Assembly (NCBI GenBank): GCA_026393855.1
Contig: JAPKZJ010000072.1
Location: 1-64,000 of the forward strand
Direction of reading: 5' to 3'
Origin: Candidatus Aminicenantes bacterium
GTDB taxonomy: Bacteria > Acidobacteriota > Aminicenantia > Aminicenantales > UBA4085
Length of the DNA stretch: 64,000 nucleotides
Part shown: positions 17,540-26,914 of the stretch, piece after piece
Position numbering within the stretch: the stretch's first letter is position 1
How the letters are laid out: each line of letters opens with the position of its first letter
The notes under the pieces: model-generated
Told to the model about the DNA's origin: nothing
Databases searched by the model: none
The model's input: the letters and a program-made list of their open reading frames with translations, nothing else
Translations under genes and position numbers: made by a program

Positions 17540-18385
17540 ATGAACAAGCCAAAGAACGGACTCGACAATCCCGCTGCGGAAAAGCTCGCCAGAGCCGGCG
17601 AAGCGCCGGGTCCGGACAAGACGATCGTCGGCGGGAGACCCGCTCGCCAGGAAACGATGATCAAGGGGCTGCCGTCGGGAATCCAGAAGCTGATCATCTC
17701 CGCCTCCATGAACGACGGAATCAAGGCGTCGGTCGTTCGGAACCCCTCGCTGGCGGCGAAGGAGCTCCAGATCGAGCTGTCCGACTCGGAATCCGCGATC
17801 CTCTCGTCCGTCCCCGCGAGCCAGCTGATCGCCATGATCGAAGGCCGGACGGACAATCCGAACATCCCGCGGCGTGGTTTTCTTTTCGAAACGGCCGCCG
17901 CCCTCGCCGCCGTCGCGGCCTCGGCCTTGGGCGTCACCGCCGACGCCGCTCAATATCCGGCCACCCAAGGGATCTCCGCGACGAGGGGGATCTCTCTCGA
18001 TAGGCCCGCCGTGATCTGGACCGACACGCTGGAGCGGGCTTTTCTGGAGGCCAAGAAAAACAGCCGGCCGCTGCTGGTCGTCTTTCTGCCTCGCGGGGAG
18101 CATCCCATTCAACATCTGCCGACCGAGGCGGAGCTTCGTTCGGAAGCGGTCTGCGAGCTCAACGGCCCGGATCTGCGCCGAGAGATCTCTAAAAACCGCT
18201 TGATCCCGGTGAGGGTGACTGATGAAAAAGTCGCCGTCCAATACAAGATGACGGTTTTCCCGTCCGTCCTATTCCTCTCGCCGGACGGAGCGGAGCTTGG
18301 CCGAGTCGTTCAGCCCAAGGAGGAACTCGAGATATTGGAACCCCTGCTGAAAGCGATGGCCGCTTATCAGGCCATCCCTAAATAG
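17540..18385 (+). CDS. Three-part protein: RiPP-leader-like N-terminus, internal Tat-like segment, thioredoxin-like C-terminus
   Basis: 281 residues from ATG 17540 (SD GGAGGGG). Residues 1-100 are helical and contain KASVVRNPSLAAKELQIEL followed by LSDSESAILSSVPASQLIAMI. That layout (xLLxdPxxAL..xgieLsdxExxxL) resembles nitrile-hydratase/Nif11-type leader peptides; this is my reading of pattern, not a search result. Next comes RRGFLF plus an Ala-rich hydrophobic helix (about 112-136), like a twin-arginine signal placed internally. Then YPATQGISATRGISLDRP holds two short ATxGIS units. The last 120 residues look like a thioredoxin fold (LLVVFLPRG, cis-Pro in TVFPSVLFL) with no CxxC, so redox activity is doubtful. 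A B12/rSAM enzyme gene follows after 37 bases. It may be a modified exported protein; function unknown. Confidence 0.7.
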   Translation: MNKPKNGLDNPAAEKLARAGEAPGPDKTIVGGRPARQETMIKGLPSGIQKLIISASMNDGIKASVVRNPSLAAKELQIELSDSESAILSSVPASQLIAMIEGRTDNPNIPRRGFLFETAAALAAVAASALGVTADAAQYPATQGISATRGISLDRPAVIWTDTLERAFLEAKKNSRPLLVVFLPRGEHPIQHLPTEAELRSEAVCELNGPDLRREISKNRLIPVRVTDEKVAVQYKMTVFPSVLFLSPDGAELGRVVQPKEELEILEPLLKAMAAYQAIPK

Positions 18386-18422
18386 ACCGACGGCAAGCGA
18401 TCATTTTCAGGCTCTTCCGGCC

Positions 18423-19946
18423 ATGAAAGACATCACCCTCGTCAATATGAATATGCTTTTTATCAGGCATTTCGACCATATTGAGAGAGAGATCCATCTC
18501 CCGTTGGGTCCTTTATACTTGATCTCCGCGCTCGAACAGGCGGGGCTCTCCGTCGATTTCCGGGATTACCAACTGGGCGATTATGAGGACCCGTTCCGGC
18601 CGGAATCCATCCTCGATTTTTTCAAAGAACCCGCCGCGATGATCGGCGTTTCGGTCATGACGAATTTGCTGCCGTTCGCGATTCTGGCCTTGCAAAGCCT
18701 GAAAGAGCGTTATCCCGATCGGCCCATCATCCTCGGAGGCGTGGGGCCCAAGTCTGTGGAGAGGCAGATCATGGAGCGTTTCCCCTGGATCGACGTCATC
18801 GCTATGGGGGAAGGCGAGATCAGCGCGCCTGGGCTTGTGGCCGCTCTGCGGCAGAAGAGGGAATTATCGAACATTCCGGGCATCGCGTATCGCCGCCACG
18901 GCGAAATACTCGTCAACCCCCGTCCGCCGCGCATCCGGGAATTGGACTCGATCCGCTTCCCCGCTTTTCACCGGATCGACCTGAAAAGATATGCCGGCTA
19001 CGGCATTTTGACGTCCCGAGGATGCCCCTACGAATGCACCTTCTGCTCGGTGGCGCCGATATGGGACCGGATCAGCTATTCACGCTCCGCCGAAAATATC
19101 ATTCAGGAGATGCGGTTCGTCCATGAGAAGTCCGGGGCCGATCTCTTTTTGTTCCAGGACGAATTCTTCGTCTCCTCAAAAAGACGGGTCCTGGATTTCT
19201 GCCGAGAGCTTAAAAAAAGCGGTTTGCCCGTCCAATGGAAGACCTTCGGGCGGGTGGATCTGACGGACGAAGAAACGATGGCCGAGATGGCCGACGCGGG
19301 ATGCATCGAGATCCGATACGGAATCGAGTCGGGATCGGCGAAGATTCTCGAGCGAACCAAAAAGGGATTTACGCCCGATGAGGCCGTCAAAGTCATTTCG
19401 CAGGCCGTCCGCCATTTCCCCCGGGTCGACACGTTTTTTGTCTGGGGGTTTCCCTTCGAGACCATGGAGGACTTCCATCAATCCCTGTTTCAGATGATCA
19501 ATTTCCGGGCGATGGGCGCCCGGGTGCTGCCGAGTCTGCTGTGTTTTCTGCCTCAGACCGCCATTTATAATGAATACAAGGATCAACGAGGTTTCACCTT
19601 CTGCTCGGATCTCTTGCCGGAATATATGATCACCGGACATGAGACTTTTCGCGGGTCCCGGATGGAAATCGGGGATCGGCACAGGCCGATCTTCGACTTC
19701 ATTAAAGAGAACATCGATATCTTTCCCGGCTTTTTCCACTACCGGCCCGAAGAGAACGTGATTCCGAAGCTCAAGATTCTGCAGGAATTCGGGTTCTATC
19801 CGTCAGGCACCGCTCAAGGGGACGAGACGGAGTCCTGCGGCGCCCATTCCCCGAAAACGACGGCTCAGTTTAGAGGCGACGCGGACATGCCGTCGCGGGC
19901 GGCCGCCGCGACGAGACGCCGATGGCCCGGAACAGGCTCCCGTTGA
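18423..19946 (+). CDS. B12-binding-domain radical SAM enzyme
   Basis: 507 residues. The N-terminal cobalamin-binding-like domain (about 1-150: GPLYLISALEQAGL, IIGVSV-type strand, ILGGVGPK, GEGE) is followed by a radical SAM barrel with CPYECTFC (CxxxCxxC) near residue 205 and later IEIRYGIESGSAKIL. The C-terminal 60 residues are low-complexity and basic and probably not folded. Members with this layout methylate or rearrange unactivated carbons, and several modify ribosomally made peptides. It lies 37 bases after the leader-like gene with no terminator between, so that protein is the natural candidate substrate. A terminator follows. Confidence 0.85.
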   Translation: MKDITLVNMNMLFIRHFDHIEREIHLPLGPLYLISALEQAGLSVDFRDYQLGDYEDPFRPESILDFFKEPAAMIGVSVMTNLLPFAILALQSLKERYPDRPIILGGVGPKSVERQIMERFPWIDVIAMGEGEISAPGLVAALRQKRELSNIPGIAYRRHGEILVNPRPPRIRELDSIRFPAFHRIDLKRYAGYGILTSRGCPYECTFCSVAPIWDRISYSRSAENIIQEMRFVHEKSGADLFLFQDEFFVSSKRRVLDFCRELKKSGLPVQWKTFGRVDLTDEETMAEMADAGCIEIRYGIESGSAKILERTKKGFTPDEAVKVISQAVRHFPRVDTFFVWGFPFETMEDFHQSLFQMINFRAMGARVLPSLLCFLPQTAIYNEYKDQRGFTFCSDLLPEYMITGHETFRGSRMEIGDRHRPIFDFIKENIDIFPGFFHYRPEENVIPKLKILQEFGFYPSGTAQGDETESCGAHSPKTTAQFRGDADMPSRAAAATRRRWPGTGSR

Positions 19947-19965
19947 GTCGCGTCGGAAGATCCAT

Positions 19966-20008
19966 CCCGCCGGCTCCTCCTGATCCGCCGGCGGGCTGCG
20001 TTTTTTTT
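19966..20008 (+). terminator. Rho-independent terminator after the B12/rSAM gene
   Basis: A perfect 9-base stem (CCCGCCGGC 19966-19974 with GCCGGCGGG 19987-19995), a 12-base loop, then CTGCG and eight Ts (20001-20008). Confidence 0.65.
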
Positions 20009-20109
20009 CTGTCCGGATTAAGCGCTTTTATGGGAAAATTCGTTATCCTAGCGGGCCGAATGCGCAGGTTATGCCGTCACTTGAATTTCTCGCCTCGCGG
20101 GATGGGTTT

Positions 20110-21336
20110 ATGAAGCGATCGAAAGGTTCGCTCGCGGTTATATTGGTTTTCGTCTTGGCGGCCTCGAATGTTTTCGGCTTCGGTTCCGCCGACTCCCGGC
20201 TGGGTCTCCAGTCGGAGCGGCCGACGGCTTCTCCGGGCAAAAGGGCCTCTCCTCCCCAAGCGAAAAGAGACTTTGCCGATCGATCCGACGCCTTCGCCCC
20301 CGTCGCCATCGGGGGAAAAACGAAGGCCGAAGCCGTGATCCAGAAGAAAAAATTCCCCTGGCTGCTGGTGGGCGGGCTGGCCGTGGTGGGCGTCGTTGCG
20401 GCGGTCCTAATTTTTAAAAAAAAGAAGAATCCTAATCCGGCGGCCGGACCGATCGGACCGACGGGGAATATCCAAATCGAATCCACGCCGACCGGGGCGA
20501 AGGTCTATCGCGGCGGGGCCGATACCGGACTCAAGACCAATACGACGCTCCACGGCGTACCCGTAGGGGCTCAAACCATCAAGCTGGCTCTGGACGGCTA
20601 TAAGGATTACGAGCAGTCCGTGGATGTCCAGGAGGGACAAACGGCCGAAATCAAAGCGACCCTGATCTTGAACTCCATTCTGGAGCCCGTCCTGGTCCGC
20701 ATCCCCGGAGGGACGTTTCTGATGGGTTCAGACTCGGAGGAGGCGTTGCCCGAGGAAAAGCCCGTGCACCAAGTGACGGTCTCCGGCTTCCAGATCGGTA
20801 AATTCGAGGTGACCCAGGAGCAATGGTTCTCGGTCATGGGAACGAACCCCTCCGTCTTCAGGGGGGATCGGCTCCCCGTCGATAATCTGCAATGGGACGA
20901 TTGCCAGGCCTATATCGAAAAGCTCAACGCAGCGACGGGAAAGCGCTATCGGCTCCCGACCGAAGCGGAGTGGGAATTTGCCTGCCGGGCGGGGACGACG
21001 GGGGATCGCTACGGGGAATTGAATTCGATCGCCTGGTATAACGGAAACTCCGGCGGCACGACGCACGATGTCGGAGGGAAGCAGCCCAACGGCTATGGGC
21101 TTTACGACATGCTGGGGAACGCCTTCGAGTGGTGCTGGGACTGGTACGGCGATTACACCGCAGACACTCAAATCAATCCCAAGGGGCCCGATACTCCGAC
21201 TCCCGGGACTCCGCATCACATCCTGCGCGGCGGCTCCTGGTTGCTGGAAGCCGTGGCCGCACGGGCGCCGTTCCGCAGCCTTCACGTCCCGGCCCACAAG
21301 GCCGACGTTCTGGGCTTCCGCGTGGCGATGGATTAG
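20110..21336 (+). CDS. PEGA-domain / formylglycine-generating-enzyme-fold membrane protein
   Basis: 408 residues from ATG 20110. An N-terminal signal or anchor helix (about 7-20) is followed by a charged linker, a second membrane helix (about 83-103, FPWLLVGGLAVVGVVAAVLI) and KKKK. A PEGA domain (about 119-190: STPTGAKVYRGG, LDGYKDYEQSVDV) and an SUMF1/FGE-type domain (about 196-408: IPGGTFLMGSD, KFEVTQEQW, YRLPTEAEWEFACRAG, LGNAFEWCWDWYG, LRGGSW) complete it. True formylglycine-generating enzymes carry catalytic cysteines after the RGGS motif. Here that region (RGGSWLLEAVAARAPFRSL) has none, so this is probably a binding or structural member. The stop shares bases with the convergent gene. 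Confidence 0.83.
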   Translation: MKRSKGSLAVILVFVLAASNVFGFGSADSRLGLQSERPTASPGKRASPPQAKRDFADRSDAFAPVAIGGKTKAEAVIQKKKFPWLLVGGLAVVGVVAAVLIFKKKKNPNPAAGPIGPTGNIQIESTPTGAKVYRGGADTGLKTNTTLHGVPVGAQTIKLALDGYKDYEQSVDVQEGQTAEIKATLILNSILEPVLVRIPGGTFLMGSDSEEALPEEKPVHQVTVSGFQIGKFEVTQEQWFSVMGTNPSVFRGDRLPVDNLQWDDCQAYIEKLNAATGKRYRLPTEAEWEFACRAGTTGDRYGELNSIAWYNGNSGGTTHDVGGKQPNGYGLYDMLGNAFEWCWDWYGDYTADTQINPKGPDTPTPGTPHHILRGGSWLLEAVAARAPFRSLHVPAHKADVLGFRVAMD

Positions 21337-22421
21337 AGGGGCGTCTCGGTCTCCGGGGGCACGAGCGGCAGGTCCAGCCAGGCCAGCCCGATGTCCCGTC
21401 CCATGTGGCTGCGGCTCGCGCCGCCCGGCGCGTCGTAGAGGATGGCCAGCCGGTCCTTCACCTTGAGCACCGACGGCAGGCCGATGCACCGACGGCTCCA
21501 GGCGCAATTGGATCCATCCAGGACGACGGCCTTATGTCGGGCGTCCCAGCGGGCGAGGTCCTTCGTCCAATAGACCCAGACGGCGTCGGTGTACTCGAAG
21601 CCGTCCAGCCCGACGTGGTTGGTGAACAGAAACCAGGTTTGATTGGCCGGCTCGAAATAGAGCGAGGAGTTCTCGACTTGCTCCTCGGGCGGCACGATGG
21701 GCTCCGGATCGATCGTCCAGGGGCCGTCAAGATTCCTCGTTCGGGCGATTCCGATTGTCCGCTTCATTGAGGCGCTGAAAAACATCAGGAATTCCTCGCC
21801 GGACTTGACGACATGCCCGGGGCTGGCGGTGTCTTGGTAATATGTTCCTGGCCATGTCCGAAAGGGAACGATGTCCGGACGCTTGATCCAGGGCCCGGCC
21901 GGGGAGTCGCCCTGCGCTTTCATGGTCAGATAGGGAAAGCTCGGAATCAGGTCCGGTGCCGGCGAAGTGTGGGGCGTGCCCAGGTAAAACATGTGCCACT
22001 TCGCGCCGTCGAAATAGGTGACGCCGTAGGAAGCCGAAGCGGAATCGTCCGCGCCGGGAGCGCCGAAATCCAGAACCGGACCGCGCGGCGTCCAATGAAC
22101 GAGGTCGCGGCTGACGGCCAGACAGGCCAGCCAGCCCTTCGCCCCCGCCCCGTCGTAGTTCATATAGTAGGTCCCGTCCCACTCGTAAGCCCAGATATCG
22201 CGGGCTCCCAGCCGATCGCAGCCGTCCGGGCCGCCGCCGTGACGGAAGACCACGCCCTGGTCCCGGGCCTCCAGACGATACCCCGCCGCCGGGCGATGAT
22301 CGGGGTAGGATGCGGCGGCGGCGGGGACGATGTGGGATCCCGTCCCGAACGGGATCATCCGCACGGCGCATGCGCCCAGAATAAGGGCCGCTCCGGCCAG
22401 GCCGGCCCGCAAGATCTTCAA
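21333..22421 (-). CDS. Glycoside-hydrolase-like five-bladed propeller lipoprotein (GH43/32/130-like)
   Basis: 362 residues. The lipobox LILGAC in the first 20 residues marks it as a lipoprotein. The rest has the repeated strands of five-bladed beta-propeller glycosidases: RDIWAYEWDGTYYMNYDG, VSRDLVHWTPRGPV, FDGAKWHMFYLG, SPGHVVKSGEEFLMFFS, NSSLYFEPANQTWFLFTNH, YWTKDLARWD. No clean catalytic triad for a named GH family can be assigned by eye, so the substrate is unknown; a plant- or host-type oligosaccharide is plausible. It starts 18 bases after the M28 peptidase gene and is probably co-transcribed. It ends in a shared TTAG with the convergent PEGA-FGE gene. Confidence 0.72.
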   Translation of the reverse strand: MKILRAGLAGAALILGACAVRMIPFGTGSHIVPAAAASYPDHRPAAGYRLEARDQGVVFRHGGGPDGCDRLGARDIWAYEWDGTYYMNYDGAGAKGWLACLAVSRDLVHWTPRGPVLDFGAPGADDSASASYGVTYFDGAKWHMFYLGTPHTSPAPDLIPSFPYLTMKAQGDSPAGPWIKRPDIVPFRTWPGTYYQDTASPGHVVKSGEEFLMFFSASMKRTIGIARTRNLDGPWTIDPEPIVPPEEQVENSSLYFEPANQTWFLFTNHVGLDGFEYTDAVWVYWTKDLARWDARHKAVVLDGSNCAWSRRCIGLPSVLKVKDRLAILYDAPGGASRSHMGRDIGLAWLDLPLVPPETETPL

Positions 22422-22439
22422 GGTGGTCCTCGGCCCGGC

Positions 22440-24197
22440 TTACCGGCCTCTCTGGCCCTGGGCCGCCAACGGCTTGCGCGGGATCTTCTCGTCGCGGTTC
22501 GCCGTGAGGTAGGCGAACACCGCGGCGATCGTCGCGTCCTTCATCATATCGTTCGGCTGCAGGCGCTCATACGTGTCCTGGTTGGTGTGATGGATGATCG
22601 GGTTGTACTCGGTCTCATCCTGGATGAACTGGAAGCCCGGCAGGCCCACGCCGTCGAACGACTGGTGGTCGGTGCCGCTCGTGTTCCGAATCGTGACCGC
22701 CGTCACGCCCAGGCCGCGAAGCGCCTCGATCCACTCGCGGAAGATCGGCCCCGCGGCGTCGTTGCCCTGGAGGTAGATGCCCCGGATGGCGCCGGTGCCG
22801 TTGTCGATGTTGTAATAGGCCGAGAGCTTGTCGTATTCCGGCTTGAACTCCAGCGGGCCTTGGGGGCCGCCGAATCCGCCGCGCTGGCCGGAGGTCACAA
22901 GTGCGTTGACGGCCGCGGGAGGCGCGCCCGCCGCCGGTACGGCCGCCTGCCGGGCGGCGAAGTGGGCGGCCACGTATTCACGCGAGCCGATCAGGCCCTG
23001 CTCCTCGGCGCCCCACAGCCCGATCCGGACGGTGCGGCGCAGCTTGACGCCGGTCGCCTTGAGGATGCGCATCGCCTCCATCATGGCCGTGACGCCGCAA
23101 CCGTCGTCAGCCGCGCCCGTGGCGGCGTGCCAGGTGTCGAGGTGGCCGCCAAGCATGACGATCTCGTCCGCCTTGTCCGTGCCCGGGATTTCGCCTACCA
23201 CGTTGAAGACCTGCGGGTTCGGATAGTAGGTGCTTTTGATGTCGGCTTCGATTGTCACCGGGATCTTCTTGGCCAGCATCCGTCCGATCCGGCCGTATTG
23301 TTCGGCCGGGATGACGACCGCCGGGAGGGTCGTCGCGGGATCGGCCGCCCGGTTGCCGCCGATGGTATAGATGCCATGGCCCCGGGGGGTCGTCGACAGC
23401 AGGCCGAGGACGCCCTCGGCCCGGAAGAACTCGTTGCGGGCGTTCATCGCGCCGAACCCTCCGCGCTGGCCCGCGGCGGGAACGGCGGGCGCCGCCGGAA
23501 CGGCGGCAGGGGCCGCGGCCGGCTTGGCCTGGGGCGCGGGTGTGACTGGGGCGGCGACCACGGGGGCTCCGGCTCTTTGGCCCGGAGGCGTGACACCGAA
23601 TTCGAGTCCCGGCGCCGGGTTGAGCTCCATGGCGGCCAGCTCCTCGTTCGTGAAGCGCTTCGAGAGCACGGTCCAATAGGCCGGGACGTCGGGGACGGCC
23701 TGGGTCAGGACCCATTTGCCTTTGAGCTTGCCCTTATAGGCGGCCAGCTCCTCGGGCGTCGCAGCGGTCACAAGCACCGCTTCGCCGTGGATGAGGCCGT
23801 TCGTGCCCGGCGTCCAGCCGGTCGGCGTCCCCGGAATGGGGAACGGCTCGGGCGAGGTGACGGCCATGTAATACTTGTCGTTCGTCCAACCGCGGTCGAA
23901 CCCGTTGCGGTTGAGCCAGGGCTCGGCCTTGACGTTCGCCAGGCCCCATTCTTTCATCTTGGCGATGGCCCAATCGGCGGCCTTGGCGTACATCGGCGAG
24001 CCCGTCAGGCGCGGGGCGTATACGTCCGACAGCCAGCTCGAGAGGTCCATGACCTGCGAGCGCTGCAGGCCTTCGGCCTTGATCTTGTTGATGTCGGCGT
24101 AATTGATGACCTCGTTGGTCGCCCGCAGGGGGAGGATAGCCAGGGCGGCCAAGGTCATCGCGACGAGGGCGGCGACGGAAATTCGGGTTTTCTTCAT
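22440..24197 (-). CDS. Exported M28-family zinc aminopeptidase/carboxypeptidase
   Basis: 585 residues with a signal peptide ([19 protein letters not shown]). A PA-like protease-associated insert (about 130-330) contains a Pro/Ala-rich low-complexity stretch (about 215-245). The M28 metal site follows: [17 protein letters not shown] (His and bridging Asp), [10 protein letters not shown] (catalytic Glu pair), [23 protein letters not shown], and HTNQDTYE (last His ligand). It hydrolyses peptides from an end in the periplasm or outside the cell. A second Gly/Gln-rich insert ([12 protein letters not shown]) sits between the metal-binding elements, and a related QRGGFG occurs in the first insert and QRGR at the C-terminus. 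It is transcribed with the propeller lipoprotein. Confidence 0.88.
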   Translation of the reverse strand: MKKTRISVAALVAMTLAALAILPLRATNEVINYADINKIKAEGLQRSQVMDLSSWLSDVYAPRLTGSPMYAKAADWAIAKMKEWGLANVKAEPWLNRNGFDRGWTNDKYYMAVTSPEPFPIPGTPTGWTPGTNGLIHGEAVLVTAATPEELAAYKGKLKGKWVLTQAVPDVPAYWTVLSKRFTNEELAAMELNPAPGLEFGVTPPGQRAGAPVVAAPVTPAPQAKPAAAPAAVPAAPAVPAAGQRGGFGAMNARNEFFRAEGVLGLLSTTPRGHGIYTIGGNRAADPATTLPAVVIPAEQYGRIGRMLAKKIPVTIEADIKSTYYPNPQVFNVVGEIPGTDKADEIVMLGGHLDTWHAATGAADDGCGVTAMMEAMRILKATGVKLRRTVRIGLWGAEEQGLIGSREYVAAHFAARQAAVPAAGAPPAAVNALVTSGQRGGFGGPQGPLEFKPEYDKLSAYYNIDNGTGAIRGIYLQGNDAAGPIFREWIEALRGLGVTAVTIRNTSGTDHQSFDGVGLPGFQFIQDETEYNPIIHHTNQDTYERLQPNDMMKDATIAAVFAYLTANRDEKIPRKPLAAQGQRGR

Positions 24198-24350
24198 CGG
24201 TCGGCTCCTTTTCCAAGGACTTGGGGACGATTACGAAAATCGATCATATGCCCCGTAATTCGGCCCTGTCAAGCGCAGGGAAGAGAATCGATTCCGGCCC
24301 GGATTTCTTAGGCCGTGCCGGATATGATAGAATTATTCTTAAGAGTTGGG

Positions 24351-25322
24351 ATGAAAAAACAGCAAGTCCGGGCCGCGGCTTTATTTTTATTGATGTTTTT
24401 GCCGCTTTCCCTGACGGCCCAGGGACCGCGGGACATTGAACCGACGGACGGTCCGGCTCGAGATTTTTCCCTCGCCCTTCACTCGTTGGCGACCGCTCGG
24501 CCGCTCTCCTTTGGACCCGTCTCCTCGGCCTTCACACCCTCGATTCCGCAGGAACCGGAAAGCCACACCCTCAAATCCCTGTCCGGCGATTTCCTGAAAG
24601 ACGCCGGCGAAATTTGGACCTACCCCCTCCATATACGGACAAGAGACATTCTGCCGATCACGGGCCTTGCGGTCCTGACCGCTTTCCTCATCAGGAACGA
24701 CGAAGCCATCCGCCGGGATATTTTGGAGTATCGGACCCAACACGCTTGGGTCAGATCCGTCAGCCCGGTCATCACGGAGATGGGCTCTTCCGGGGCTTGG
24801 GGCGTTGCGGCCGCTTTTATCTGCGTCGGCTGGCTGGCTAATAACGATCAAGCCCTCGAGACGGGCGTGCTGGCGACGATGGCCATGCTGGAGAGCGGGG
24901 CCCTGGTCACAATCCTCAAAGGGCTGGCCGGGCGGCAGCGCCCGCTCTGGGCCGATGGGGAGGACCACTGGTCCGGACCGGTCGGCTTTTTCAAGAGATT
25001 CGGATCGGGGCAATATGGGCGGTATGATTCCTTCCCCGGCGGGCACTCGATCACCGCGTTCAGCCTGGCCACGGTCCTGGCCATGCAATACCGGGAGACC
25101 GTCTGGGTGCCCATCGTGGCCTATACGATGGCTACGGGCGTCGCCCTGTCTCGAGTCACCGAGGGCAAGCACTGGCTTTCGGATTGCGTGGTCGGCGGCG
25201 TTCTCGGGTGCGTCATCAGCCGGATGGTCGTTCTCAATCACCGCAGCCGCTACCACATCCTTCCCGCGGCCGGTTCGGTTCACGGGTCGCCGTCGTTTAC
25301 CCTGACCTTCTCCTTCCAGTAA
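24351..25322 (+). CDS. PAP2-family phosphatase, membrane-associated
   Basis: 323 residues from ATG 24351. A signal or anchor helix (AAALFLLMFLPLSLTAQ) is followed by several membrane helices. The three phosphatase motifs are complete: KGLAGRQRP (KX6RP), FPGGHS (PSGH type) and SRVTEGKHWLSD (SRX5HX3D). Such enzymes dephosphorylate undecaprenyl pyrophosphate or other lipid phosphates on the outer face of the membrane. The C-terminus (SPSFTLTFSFQ) alternates like a final outer-membrane strand, which is unusual for the family, but I would not assign a barrel from that alone. It is divergent from the M28 gene. Confidence 0.85.
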   Translation: MKKQQVRAAALFLLMFLPLSLTAQGPRDIEPTDGPARDFSLALHSLATARPLSFGPVSSAFTPSIPQEPESHTLKSLSGDFLKDAGEIWTYPLHIRTRDILPITGLAVLTAFLIRNDEAIRRDILEYRTQHAWVRSVSPVITEMGSSGAWGVAAAFICVGWLANNDQALETGVLATMAMLESGALVTILKGLAGRQRPLWADGEDHWSGPVGFFKRFGSGQYGRYDSFPGGHSITAFSLATVLAMQYRETVWVPIVAYTMATGVALSRVTEGKHWLSDCVVGGVLGCVISRMVVLNHRSRYHILPAAGSVHGSPSFTLTFSFQ

Positions 25323-25392
25323 CGGCCGATTCCGCCGCCTCTCTGCCGATGCATCCCGGGCCGCCCTCTCCGCGGAACGGTTCCCTTCGAAA

Positions 25393-25422
25393 TTGACAAT
25401 GTTTTTCCGGCTGGGATATTAT
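25393..25422 (+). promoter_or_regulatory. Sigma-70-like promoter for the NtrC-type regulator/hybrid kinase operon
   Basis: Perfect TTGACA (25393-25398), an 18-base spacer and TATTAT (25417-25422, 5 of 6). The ATG is at 25468. The activator gene itself is therefore probably read by the housekeeping polymerase. Confidence 0.6.
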
Positions 25423-25467
25423 CTCCCTGGTCCGGGGACACGAGGAATAAAAAAACAGGGCATCCAA

Positions 25468-26877
25468 ATGGCCAGACTCCTTATCGTCGACGATGATCCT
25501 CTGATCGGTGAGTCGCTTTCCTTGGTCATTCGGAAGATGGGGCACGACGCCCGCCTGGCCCGGACCGTCCGGGAGGCTGCGGACGAGATCGCTTCCCGCC
25601 CGTTCGACATCGCTTTCTGCGACGTCCGGATGCCGGACGGCTCCGGCCTGGACATCCTGCCCGAGATCCGCAAGAGCCCCGCTGCGCCCGAAGTGATCAT
25701 CATGACCGGGTTCGGTGACCCCGACGGCGCGGAGCTGGCCATTAAAAAAGGGGCCTGGGATTACGTCCAGAAGCCTTTGACGGCCCAAGAGATCCGGCTG
25801 ACGATCGAGCGCGCTCTCCAGTATCGGGAAAAAAAGAAGAGCGTTCCGCCGATGATGGCCCTGAATCTGGCCGGCATCATCGGCAACAGCCCCCCGCTCA
25901 AGCCCTGTTTCGACGGGCTGGCCCAGGCCGCCTCGAGCGAGTCCAATGTCCTGATCTCGGGCGAGACGGGAACCGGGAAGGAGCTTTTCGCCCGCGCCAT
26001 CCACCGGAACGGCTCGCGATCGCGCGAGAATTTTGTCGTGGTCGACTGCGCCGCGCTTCCCGAGACGCTGGTCGAGAGCACGCTGTTCGGCCATCTCCGC
26101 GGCGCCTTTACCGGGGCGGACAAGCCTCGGGACGGGCTGGTCAAACAGGCCGATGGGGGAACGCTTTTCCTGGACGAAGTCGGCGAGCTCTCGATCTCGG
26201 TCCAAAAGGCGTTTCTTCGCGTGCTTCAGGAGCGGCGGTTTCGCCCGGTCGGGGGGGGCAGCGAGATCAAGAGCGATTTCCGCCTTGTCGCCGCCACGAA
26301 TCGAAACCTTGAGGGGATGGCCGGGAAAGGGGCTTTCCGCGAGGATCTCCTCTTCCGGCTGAGGACGCTGGTCATCGATCTGCCGCCTTTGCGGGCCTGC
26401 CGGGACGATATCAAGGACCTAGCCCTGCACTATATCGCCAAGGCCTGCGAGCAATCCCGAGTGGCGATGAAAGGCATGGCCTCGGCTTTCCTCGAAGGCT
26501 TGACGGCCTACGACTGGCCGGGCAACATCCGGGAGCTGGTCCAAGCGCTCGAGAAAGCCGTCGTGACCGCGGGGGAGGAGCCGATGCTTTTCCCGGTCCA
26601 TTTGCCGGACCATATCCGCATCCGTCTGGCTGCGGCCGCCGCCGGTCGGAAGAAAGGGCCGCTCCGCGAAGCCGTCGTCTCTCCCGACTCCGACGGCGGG
26701 CTTGTTCCGTTGCACGAATTCCGGGAGGCCGGCTTGGCCGGAATCGAGCGGGAATATCTCGATCGGCTCATGAAGAACACGGGGGGGGATATTTCGAAGG
26801 CGGCCCGGATCTCGGGCCTGTCTCGTTCCCGTCTCTACACCCTCCTGAAAAAGCGCCGCATTCCCCCGTCCGCATAG
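25468..26877 (+). CDS. NtrC-family sigma-54-dependent response regulator
   Basis: 469 residues from ATG 25468. Receiver domain with IVDDD and phospho-acceptor Asp52 (FCDVRMPDGSG). AAA+ domain: Walker A GETGTGKE, the intact sigma-54 contact loop GAFTGA, Walker B GGTLFLDEVGEL, and an arginine-finger region (AATNRNLEGM, FREDLLFRL). C-terminal Fis-type helix-turn-helix (ISKAARISGLSRSRLYTLLKKR). It activates sigma-54 promoters when phosphorylated. The hybrid kinase gene starts 37 bases downstream, so that kinase is its likely partner. I found no clear sigma-54 promoter in this window, so the targets probably lie elsewhere. Confidence 0.93.
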   Translation: MARLLIVDDDPLIGESLSLVIRKMGHDARLARTVREAADEIASRPFDIAFCDVRMPDGSGLDILPEIRKSPAAPEVIIMTGFGDPDGAELAIKKGAWDYVQKPLTAQEIRLTIERALQYREKKKSVPPMMALNLAGIIGNSPPLKPCFDGLAQAASSESNVLISGETGTGKELFARAIHRNGSRSRENFVVVDCAALPETLVESTLFGHLRGAFTGADKPRDGLVKQADGGTLFLDEVGELSISVQKAFLRVLQERRFRPVGGGSEIKSDFRLVAATNRNLEGMAGKGAFREDLLFRLRTLVIDLPPLRACRDDIKDLALHYIAKACEQSRVAMKGMASAFLEGLTAYDWPGNIRELVQALEKAVVTAGEEPMLFPVHLPDHIRIRLAAAAAGRKKGPLREAVVSPDSDGGLVPLHEFREAGLAGIEREYLDRLMKNTGGDISKAARISGLSRSRLYTLLKKRRIPPSA

Positions 26878-26914
26878 GCGCCGGCGGCCAATGGGGGAGC
26901 GAGAGGACAAGGCC

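Noticed and set aside
21813-24311. An 832-codon open frame on the plus strand
   Set aside because: It is antisense to the M28 peptidase and propeller lipoprotein, both with clear motifs and signal peptides; no recognisable protein features are present.
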